Part shown: in pieces, positions 56,355 to 64,000 of the stretch
Position numbering within the stretch: the stretch's first letter is position 1
How the letters are laid out: the number at the start of each line of letters is the position of its first letter
NCBI GenBank assembly: GCA_002224055.1
Contig: AZLU01000041.1
Span: forward strand, 1 to 64,000
Reading direction: 5' to 3'
DNA length: 64,000 nucleotides
DNA from: Pezizomycotina sp. ARF18
Lineage: Eukaryota > Ascomycota
The notes under the pieces: generated by a model
The model's database searches: none
Told to the model about the DNA's origin: nothing
What the model saw: only the letters and a program-made list of their open reading frames with translations
Made by a program: the position numbers and the translations under genes

Positions 56355-56576
56355 TCAGCATATCATATGAACCACCCTTGTTCTTCTAGTTGTAGCCGTG
56401 AAATATTTATTGTTGACGTTCTGCAAATCTATCGTCGGCCCCGCCGGCGGCCTCAGGTCTGGTTTGGAGTTCTTGTATTTAGGTGAGACGCGTGAAATCC
56501 AGGCGGGCCCAGCGGGAGCGGCGAAAATGACTTGAGGATAGGCAAGGGTTAAGGCAAGCAGGAGCTGCGGCTTCAT
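56355..56576 (-). CDS. Small secreted protein or first exon of one
   Basis: The ATG at 56574-56576 starts MKPQLLLALTLAYPQVIFAA, a textbook signal peptide with a likely cleavage site after FAAPA. The mature part, SPKYKNSKPDLRPPAGPTID and LQNVNNKYFTATTRRTRVVH, has one Cys near its end and stops at 56355. At 73 residues it could be complete or the first exon of a longer gene interrupted by the AT island 130 bp downstream. The frame is uninterrupted, unlike most genes here. No family recognised. Confidence 0.55.
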   Translation of the reverse strand: MKPQLLLALTLAYPQVIFAAPAGPAWISRVSPKYKNSKPDLRPPAGPTIDLQNVNNKYFTATTRRTRVVHMIC

Positions 56577-58130
56577 GGACTTTGAAATACACTAGCGAGC
56601 GCCAATTCCAAGACGGTACTTATGAGAACGGAGCGATTGGTGAGATATCGAGTAATACTACTGACGCCGCAGAACGTAATCTAAGCGGACGACCTGTGAA
56701 ATGCGTTAGGTAATTAGTTAAAGAAATAATAGAGGAAAGGTGTCGACGCCTATACTAGATGTATAGCCAGGGTATTTAATAACGCTTCCCTTGATACACA
56801 TGTATATAGGGCTCAAGAGGGATTTTAAGAAAGAAATTCGAATGGGTAGCGATAGATACTAGAATCCTTGAACAACTAAATGTAGATTTGAAGTAATAAA
56901 TACTGTAAAAGCTAGAAACGATGAGAAATATGATGGACAGTTAAATTCTGGATGGCCATCTTGATTGGACTTTATATACAAGGATACCAGTCTCTAGGCT
57001 TTCAATTTCGTCGGAAAGTTAGGATGGGCTCGGATACTGTCTTTGTACGACTGATAGGGCTATGAGGGCGGTTGCTTCATCGCAATGTTTCTATCGAGTG
57101 AAGCAAGGCGATGCTCGTTTTACAACATATAATTACAAACCTTCGGGCATTCCCTATCCTCTTATTGGAAGTTAAACGAGACCCTAAAATGTTTTGCCGG
57201 ATAAATCTCAAAGATGTTTATCTGTAGATATTTCGGAATTTGTGACCATATGTCCACGTATTAGGGTGAGGTTTAATCCGGGGAAACTTAGGGTTGGCGC
57301 ATGAAATGTGCTCGTTGGCTATGCGGGGCGAATCATGAAACAAGGCAACCCACCGCCTTACTTGACCGCGACTGGTCTTATTACATTTGAAGCTTGAAAT
57401 ATTGAAACAAGGGCGCTTTGCACAATACATTAGCGTCCCAAGGCCGCCGCAATCTTATCTAAACCGCCTAGATATTTTCCTTGCAAACTTTTAGTACATC
57501 ATGCAAGCTATTTTAGGAACAATCACAGCTTTAGGCGTGCAGTAGGTTAATAGCGTAGCCATGGATTTTTGACTTTAAGCGTGCATTGAAGAGGCCTAGA
57601 ACGGCTATAAGCGTGTATGAACGTCAAGACGGATTCCGAAATCATTGATCTAAGACTGACGTATAGTGGATCCATGGAAAATGAGCAATTGCACCAGTTT
57701 ATTGAAACATTGATTCAGTAGATGAAGGACGCGGCCACCACGATATAGCGCGTGAGAAATTCTCTACATGCTTCTGCTTACCGAGAGTTACCCTATATGT
57801 CGAGATACATCAGCTTGAACATTATCTAATTGTGCAATTGTGGAGGTTAGTTTGATTGCGATGACGGTTGTTCCGTCACAATGACATGGGAGCGCAAGGC
57901 GCGGACGGACTTTATTTAGGGCAGATTCGAATGAAAGATTTCATTAACACTATTGTCCTATCTTTGCTAACTCCTGGCTCGTTGTCGCAAACCTCGTCCA
58001 TAGCCATGTTCAACTGCTACGTCCTTCTCATGCGAAATGCGAAATCAATTTTCTCCCTTAGGGTCACTACATGTATACAATTTGCCATTAAACAGGAGGT
58101 AAATGACTCTTCCATGTCTGACACGAGCAA
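56577..58130. other. Intergenic, weak coding signal
   Basis: A plus frame 57868-58176 is open for 102 codons (MKDFINTIVLSLLTPGSLSQ) but runs into the tandem duplication and has no motif. Nothing else is supported. Confidence 0.4.
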
Positions 58131-58539
58131 AGACTGCTGTTACACGCTAGCGGCGTATGCCCAGAAATCGGTATAAATTCTCGAGTCGCCGTTCAGGGAG
58201 TGAAAACGATGCCAATCTAGATTACCATTCTTTCGAGGCATCTAGCTACCGATAAATTGCAATATGGACGCAACGATTGAAATCTAGGCGGATACTCAAA
58301 GAGGTAATAATAATTTGATACAGCAGTGTGAAGAGACTGCTGTTACACGCTAGCGGCGTATGCCCAGAAATCGGTATGAAATTCTCGAGTCGCCGTTCAG
58401 GGGTGAAAACCGATGCCAATCTAGATTTACCATTCTTTCGAGGCATCTAGCTACCGATAAATTGCAATATGGACGCAACGATTGAAATCTAGGCGGATAC
58501 TCAAGAGGGTTAATAATAATATGATACAGCAGTGTGAAA
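58131..58539. repeat. Tandem duplication, two copies of about 205 bp
   Basis: Copy 1 is 58131-58333 and copy 2 is 58334-58539, directly adjacent and in the same orientation. They differ by six or seven single-base insertions or deletions and one substitution. There is no gene in the unit. It may be a true recent duplication or an assembly artefact in which two noisy versions of the same stretch were both kept. Confidence 0.95.
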
Positions 58540-59158
58540 TTAACTTTCTTCGGCGTCGCGCTAAGCCTATCTATATTCTAAGAATCCGTTATCGGAAAGG
58601 AGGAAAAACGGTGTGACAATTTTATACAGGCCATTCCAATGTTTTGCGAAACACCAGTAATACCAATTTAATACTCTGAGCCAATTTAGTATCTGGCTCT
58701 TTCGTTGAGGATGCCCCTGGAGGAAGGGCGATGTATGTTAGCTTCTACATTTTGATGAACCCTAGGTTATTCTAATTTCCCCGTTATCCACGCTACTTTT
58801 CTCTATCTCGATATTTGTCGCAATTATCAAATATCGTGAAACTCTTGCGGCGCCGTTAAATTCCGCTCTTCTCCAATAACGCCATCCTTGAGGGGTGGTT
58901 TAGGACATTGACTCATTGTTAAAATTAAAATGAGAGTCGGTATGTGTACCGAGTAGTAGCATTTTGCTCAAAAAATTCAAAAACCTCTTGATGGATCTGG
59001 ATGAGTAGCGGATCTTCCATCCGGTCCGTTAGATTTATAAAAAAAACGTGTGGATTCCAGCGATGAAGAGGTTATTTGCATTGTTGGTTTGAATAAAAAC
59101 TGTGATCAGCTTGTACATTATCAAAAAGATCCTTTTTTTCAGGCACAATACTTTCGCA
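58540..59158. other. Intergenic, promoter side of the 59159 gene
   Basis: No coding signal. It leads into the GPI-anchored protein gene; no clear TATA box. Confidence 0.5.
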
Positions 59159-59788
59159 ATGGCACCTAGCGTCCTATCAATAATCGCCTTCTCGCTCCTC
59201 GTTCCCTTCTCGTACGCGAGTTCGGTAACGGGTCTCGTACCCACTCCATCCGCCTGTTCCTCGCCGTCTCCATCGTTCAACAATGCACGAAAATCCCTGG
59301 CGTTACTACCAAGCCATCAGCGCAGGAAGCATCATCCTACGCGATAGAATGCATGTGCTACACCGCCATCGACCGGTACGGAGACAAGGGCTGCGCGGAT
59401 CGGAGGTCGACGCCGCATTCAGCCAATGCTACACGGGATACAGTAGCCTTGCCGCAAAGGAAACAGGAGTCGCTGGGTTAGGTAGCTTCGTCGATTCGTG
59501 GAAAATTATGGCGGGAATGTGCGCGAAGGCCAGTCCGACCGGAAGCACTACCGGCGCTGCTCATGCCTCCTCTGCCACGGGCGGCGCGAAGTCTGGGAAT
59601 GCGACTGCAAGTCCTGGAGCAAAGAACGCGGCTGTTGGTGTAAAAGCAGGCGGGGAGCAACTCGTCTTGGTAAGTTCATGTTCGGAAGCGCCTATATTAA
59701 GACTTGGTGAGCAATATGCTGATGACGCCTCACGATAGCTTCTGGAGGAACGATTGCTTTCGCTGGCTTTATGGTGGGCTTCCTTTAA
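59159..59788 (+). CDS. GPI-anchored Cys-rich surface protein
   Basis: The ATG at 59159 starts MAPSVLSIIAFSLLVPFSYA, a signal peptide. The body reads VSIVQQCTKIPGVTTKPSAQ, EASSYAIECMCYTAIDRYGD, KGCAD and DAAFSQCYTGYSSLAAKETG, VDSWKIMAGMCAKASPTGS, giving about seven Cys. A Ser/Ala/Gly/Thr-rich linker (AAHASSATGGAKSGNATASP) follows. An intron at 59670-59738 (GTAAGT, GCTGATG, GATAG) precedes a last exon reading SGGTIAFAGFMVGFL to TAA 59786-59788, a small-residue site plus hydrophobic tail typical of a GPI-attachment signal. The Cys pattern recalls CFEM-like wall proteins, but the eight-Cys consensus is not clearly met. Three frame steps occur. The product is expected at the plasma membrane or wall. 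Confidence 0.7.
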
Positions 59789-60109
59789 GTGATGAGGATC
59801 AGAGCTGTCGCTGATTCCAGGGCCCGCTCGATATCGAGATACCCGAGACTCAACCCACCACCCGATCTAAAGCTTTTCTCAGTTTTACTTTGAACCTCGG
59901 GAGCACTGGTCGTACCATACATCATCACGGACTCTTCTCATAAGTGTAGTTATAACTATGCACTCAACGCATGTAGTATGGTTATTAACCACATCTGTAT
60001 ATTAGAAATCTTGTAACTACGGGAGAATACGAGTACGGTGTAGTATCCCAAAATTACCTGTGATACCACATGTCCTCTTGCGATAAGGCGAGAAGAAAAT
60101 GGTTCATTT
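59789..60109. other. Intergenic between convergent genes
   Basis: No coding signal is seen. Confidence 0.5.
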
Positions 60110-61797
60110 CTAACCTTCGGTGAGCTGGATTGTCGAGAGCGAATCTGCCACAGCGCCTAAAACCTCGTCATTCTTTCCGTCTTTCTCCTTCTCGTCTAAC
60201 CAATCTTCCCAGCCGTGCTTTTTATCATTAGCAAATGCGTCGTCCCCCAAGCATTATTCCATGACATGATATCCTTCGCTAGGAACTTGTAGACGGGTCC
60301 TGGAACGTGAGTTATCCCTTCGCTCTTAGCGCGCAGCTTAAGCCCTGCGAGTACATCGCATAGGAGATTGTATTCGTCCACAGGACCTCTGCCCGATCCG
60401 CCACTAACGCCTTTCTGGAAAGTCAGATTCTTCTTTTTGCCTTGCCCGTAAACGCCTACGTAAGTCTTCATGAGCAAGCAGCAGCGGTCTATGAGCGCTA
60501 TCGTATCCGAGTCGGATCCAGAGCTTACCCTCTCGTCATCCATTTTGCCTGCGATCTTCTGGAGGGCTTCCTCGAACGTGGACTTCATTTCGACGTTATT
60601 CTGGTAAACCTTCGAGTTTCTTCCCTTGGCGAGGAAAGTAGTCCACTTGTCGTCGCTGACGACTTTGAGCTGCAGGCGCCGCTGGTACTTGAAGAACCAG
60701 AAGGCGACTTCCGCTACGTTCGCGGCCTCGCGGAGCCTCTTATCGATCGATTCCGTGGAAAATAATACTTCTTCCTCCAGGTTGTGTATGTCGCGTCGAA
60801 GGCGGACTTCTGCCCTCCAAAATGGGAATAGGCGGAGTATACCACGTTGGATGAGGTTGAAGCGGTGGTGGGAGACCCGTATACTATCCTCTTCTAACTC
60901 CTTTTCGGGGAACGCAGAGCCTGGGAGGTTGTTGTAGTTTTCTTGTTTGACTTGCTTGAGGAATTCCGCGTGATGGCTTGGGGGTTCTATACCCGCCTTC
61001 CGGAAACACCCAAGCGGGGATGTAGATACATCTGTTCCTACGTGGTGGTCCCTCGGCACTCCGCCGGACGCGGAGAAGCAACTCGACTAGGGCCGTATAA
61101 TCCTTCGGCGGGCAACCTCTCCGCCGCGCCTGCGCCGCGATTGGTAGCACGCTGGGACCAGGAGGATACGCGCTTAGCGTAATTTGCAAACGCCTTGTTT
61201 CGCACCATGCGCGATCGTGTTCTTCGTTGGAAGTGTCTGCCCGGGGTCAATATTCATGGCGCTGACGGCTAATACCCCGGTAAGTTCTCTCAGAAGTATT
61301 TCGGCGTCGGCCATGCGATCCGCGTTGACAAAGGTAGAAACTACGGCGGCAGCGGCTTGCTCTAGGTCCAGGCGCGTCCGAGCTTCATCAATGCCTTGAG
61401 CCTCTCGGCGTCCATTTCCTCGCTTCTGCAGGCGTCGATGTTGGCGAAATACCTCTTAACATCCTCCGCGTCAACGCCATACACGCACTCGGAAGCTAGG
61501 GGACATGTAGCCAGGATGCTTGCGATCGCACCGTCAGTTATAGGCTTGTGCTCCGGGAGCACCAATCGTGCCTCGCGAAATCTTGGAAATCGTGGATCGT
61601 AAAACCATTGCCTTCACGCAGATGGCTATTTGTCCTGTTGATGCGGGGAAGGAGGACCTTGGATTGGATCGGCAAGCCCTCCGGAGACCGCGGTAGTTTG
61701 CTCTGGTAGTGATGGCGACGTCCCGGTAATCCGTTGTGAAGAACCATACCACGGTGGTCTGGAGGGTATAAGGCAATTGTATCTTCTGCTCCCCCAT
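60110..61797 (-). CDS. Unrecognised protein of about 550 residues
   Basis: The ATG at 61795-61797 starts MGEQKIQLPYTLQTTVVWFF then TTDYRDVAITTRANY. It continues GLPIQSKVLLPRINRTNSHL, KPITDGAIASILATCPLASE, AAAAVVSTFVNADRMADAEI and LLRELTGVLAVSAMNIDPG, ANYAKRVSSWSQRATNRG, then a long clean frame (61059-60196) with LKQVKQENYNNLPGSAFPEK, LRRDIHNLEEEVLFSTESID, EVAFWFFKYQRRLQLKVVSD, EEALQKIAGKMDDERVSSGS and ALIDRCCLLMKTYVGVYGQG. A last step gives KHGWEDWLDEKEKDGKNDEV and ends STIQLTEG at TAG 60110-60112. No signal peptide or membrane helix. I recognise no domain. It faces the NACHT gene at 63480 head to head. The 860-bp uninterrupted frame makes the gene certain. Confidence 0.65.
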
Positions 61798-62385
61798 CGC
61801 GACCGAAAGTCAATCCGTGAAGGTAGATATTGAGCTGGTGTAGCGAGAATCTAGTAATCGAATTTCCTTGATTGAGCCCGGTTGATTCATGCAAGCACAC
61901 GCCAGACTAGGATCGAGGAGGTGTATGAAGAATCGCCGATTGAGAGGATATTCGGAAATGATATATACTGATCTTTGTACATGGGTCTTGAGGATCATGA
62001 AAAATGACTCAAATCTAAGCTGCTATTTCAGCATCACCCCTTATGTTGATTTTTGTCCCCCGGGGCGGTGCTTGATTGGCTGCACTTCAAGCACCAGCCG
62101 AAGATCCCGAAACTCAACCCCAGAACGCTTGGGAAGTTTGGCCAAATCTCGCAATAGTGAATGATATATGTTGCGAACCGCTGCTTTTAAAAGCTCCTTT
62201 CAAGCGCCTCAGCTATAACTATAAAAAAAAAGACGCTCAAAACCGCCTAATTGGGTATAAAAATTGAGATTTCGCTTAATAAATAACTTGCATACTATAG
62301 ATCAAAAACTCGAAAAACTTTGAAGTTTCTCAAATATATTTTTGTAATTTTTTTTTCTTTTTTTCCAGAGCGGCTAGTCCCGTGG

Positions 62386-62450
62386 GGGGGGGCACCACTG
62401 CTGGGCACCACTGACGGGCACCACTAACGCCCACCACCGCTGCCCAACTT
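62386..62450. repeat. Short minisatellite, about 14-15 bp unit
   Basis: Three to four degenerate copies of a GGGCACCACTGxx unit follow a G9 run. Confidence 0.75.
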
Positions 62451-62818
62451 CTAAGTGAACTCTAATAAATGGAACACGAGGCTTCAGGTTCGATCCGTTT
62501 TCACTGGTTCAAAGTATCGATATCGCCTAGGAAATAAGTATCTGGAACTTGAAGATGAAGGATTTCATCGGCTTTCCTGATGCTCTCCCGACCAAGTGGT
62601 CATTATGGATCACTATTGATCACACTCCATCAGCAGCCCAGCCATCGTTACAGTACTATGCGCAGTATTTTGCTTGCAAGTTAACGACAATCATCCGAAC
62701 CATGAGAATAGAGAGATCTTCTTACATGTAAGTAACAGCATTTGTTGGATAGGAATCGTGATGCCTAGAATGTCAGGTATCCTTGAAAAGCATGTAATTA
62801 GATGGACGTTTAAATAAA

Positions 62819-62844
62819 ATCATCATCATCATCATCATCATCAT
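62819..62844. repeat. ATC trinucleotide repeat
   Basis: Eight ATC units and a partial one. Confidence 0.95.
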
Positions 62845-63479
62845 GATAATAGAGAGCGATGAATATATCCATCCATATATGGGGCTTAACAGGCTGCCAT
62901 TACCCCAAGGAAGCCTACGCCGATTGGTGGCAATCTTCCGTCCCCTTTGTTCCATGTTTAACCCTAATTCGCGATGATTCACAAACGGTTCTGTGGGTCT
63001 CATAACGGTTGTACATGTACGTAAACACATGCATGCTTTTATGATAACAGGGCTAGGCGAGCTATTCCGTGAAGCTATGCTAACGCGGCCTAGATTCACG
63101 AAATGTCCTGAACGAAAAATCAGGTTTCTTAAATACCTTGTCCCTCATGATGAGCCACTCAGCCTCGCTCGCGTATAATCGGATGCACGTAGAACCTTGC
63201 ACACTTCTTACGATGTTACGAGGCTTGGTTGCTCTTTTGATAGTGAGCCGCTTATCATTCGTATTCAAGTAGTTGGCTGAGCCCAAGGGCAAGCAGGTAG
63301 TGCACGGAGGCCGACGGTGTCTTTTTTGTACTGTTAAAAAGGATGTAGCCTGCACGATCTGACCTTCTCAGGAGAAAGGGCAGTTCTTCCTTTACACATC
63401 GTTATCGAACTCTATTTTTCATCGCGAGATTGTAATTTATCCTTTGAATTATTACACGTTTACTACCTCGTTTTCCATC

Positions 63480-64000
63480 ATGGGCGTTGATGATTCCCCC
63501 CCGCGCTGCCTAATGCGCATCGAAGAGTCCCTCCTCCGCAAAAGGATGTGGTTCTAGACTACGAGGCCTGTTTTCGTGAGAAGCTCCAAGGAACAGGAGA
63601 ATGGATATATCGCGACGCATCTTTCAAAGCTTGGGAGACCGGCGAAATGAGCGTTCTTTGGCTTTCTGGACCACCGGGTTGCGGAAAATCTCACTTGGCT
63701 GCACAGATGATCCAGCACCTCACAAGTCAGACTCAATCGAATAACGTCGCTTATTTCTTCTGCAGAGACAATATGCCCTCCCGCAGGATGTTTTTCCAAC
63801 ATTCTGAAAACGCTCGTCTGGCAATTCGCAAGGAGTGATGCGGCGTATTCGGAGGTCGCGGATAAAATCTGCTCGGCGATGATAGCGATGTTGCAAATAT
63901 GTCTATCGCTACGCTCTGGGAGACTTTCCTGCCACACTGCCCTGAGGGGTTTATCGTAATTGACGGTATGGATGAAGCTTACCAGGACGACGTGGATGCG
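63480..64000 (+). CDS. NACHT-type STAND (NLR-like) receptor, N-terminal part, cut by right edge
   Basis: STAND NTPases act as switches in fungal self/non-self recognition and cell death. From the ATG at 63480 the frames give MGVDDSPPRCLMRIEESLLR, then VVLDYEACFREKLQGTGEWI and YRDASFKAWETGEMSVLWLS. The Walker A motif GPPGCGKSHL lies at about 63668-63697. Next come SNNVAYFFCRDNMPSRR, ILKTLVWQFARSDAAYSEVA and ANMSIATLWETFLPHC, and the Walker B region FIVIDGMDEAYQDD at about 63949-63990. GTGEWI...W...G..SVLWLSGxPGCGKS is the usual entry to fungal NACHT domains. The visible N-terminal region is only about 40 residues, so an N-terminal effector domain is absent or lies in an upstream exon. The C-terminal repeat domain is outside the window. 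Three or four frame steps occur in 520 bp. Family is secure. Confidence 0.85.

Larger units (their letters stand above)
61798..63479. other. Divergent intergenic region
   Basis: 1.7 kb between two divergent genes. It contains a GGGCACCACTG-type minisatellite at about 62386-62450, ATC repeats at 62819-62844, and a minus frame about 63300-63115 reading RATKPRNIVRSVQGSTCIRL that may be chance. No supported gene. Confidence 0.45.

Noticed and set aside
57868-58176. 102-codon plus frame
   Set aside because: It runs into the duplicated non-coding unit and has no motif or homolog I can recall.
58131-58539. CRISPR-like or other array
   Set aside because: There are only two long copies without spacers, and the context is fungal.

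Overview
The window looks like nuclear DNA of a filamentous ascomycete fungus. The signs are short spliceosomal introns (GTAAGT-type donors, GCTAAC/GCTAAT branch points, CAG/TAG acceptors), fungal protein families (CAP secreted protein, APH-type phosphotransferases, F-box proteins, a NACHT-type STAND receptor, a GPI-anchored Cys-rich protein), long A/T homopolymers, and AT-rich islands that could be repeat-induced point mutation (RIP). I cannot name the genus.

Layout. 1-6.9 kb: an unrecognised gene cut by the left edge (+), a six-hairpin-glycosidase-like gene (-), an acidic-tailed protein (-) and an APH-type phosphotransferase (-). 7-13 kb: mostly non-coding, with a possible papain-like peptidase relic. 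13.26-14.36 kb: a secreted CAP protein with a long Gly/Ser repeat tail. 14.4-18.6 kb: non-coding. 18.6-31 kb: five minus-strand genes: a multi-exon gene with a signal peptide, a charged coiled-coil protein, two F-box proteins and a proline-rich AT-hook protein. 31.9-33 kb: a three-exon secreted-protein gene (+). 33.4-41.6 kb: three or four minus-strand members of an unrecognised gene family. 44-51.7 kb: small unrecognised genes, mostly minus. 52.4-56.6 kb: a conserved fungal hypothetical protein and two secreted-protein genes flanking an AT-rich island. 58.1-58.5 kb: a tandem duplication. 59.16-64 kb: a GPI-anchored protein, an unrecognised protein of about 550 residues (-), and the start of a NACHT receptor (+) running off the right edge.

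A pattern across the whole window governs the annotation: almost every recognisable gene changes frame every 100-300 bp through apparent single-base gains or losses, often in short homopolymers, while the protein on each side stays conserved. A tandem duplication at 58.1-58.5 kb gives an internal test: its two copies differ by six or seven single-base indels and only one substitution. This fits uncorrected long-read indel error better than gene decay, so I annotate these loci as genes with broken frames rather than pseudogenes, and their boundaries are approximate.

Functionally the window is mixed. Its themes are secreted or surface proteins (13.3, 31.9, 55, 56.5 and 59.2 kb), ubiquitin-ligase adaptors (two F-box genes) and innate-immunity-like signalling (the NACHT receptor). 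I see no operon-like system, CRISPR array, tRNA, rRNA or intact mobile element. The best candidates for something undescribed are the 33-41 kb gene family and the divergent pair formed by the NACHT receptor and the 60.1-61.8 kb gene.
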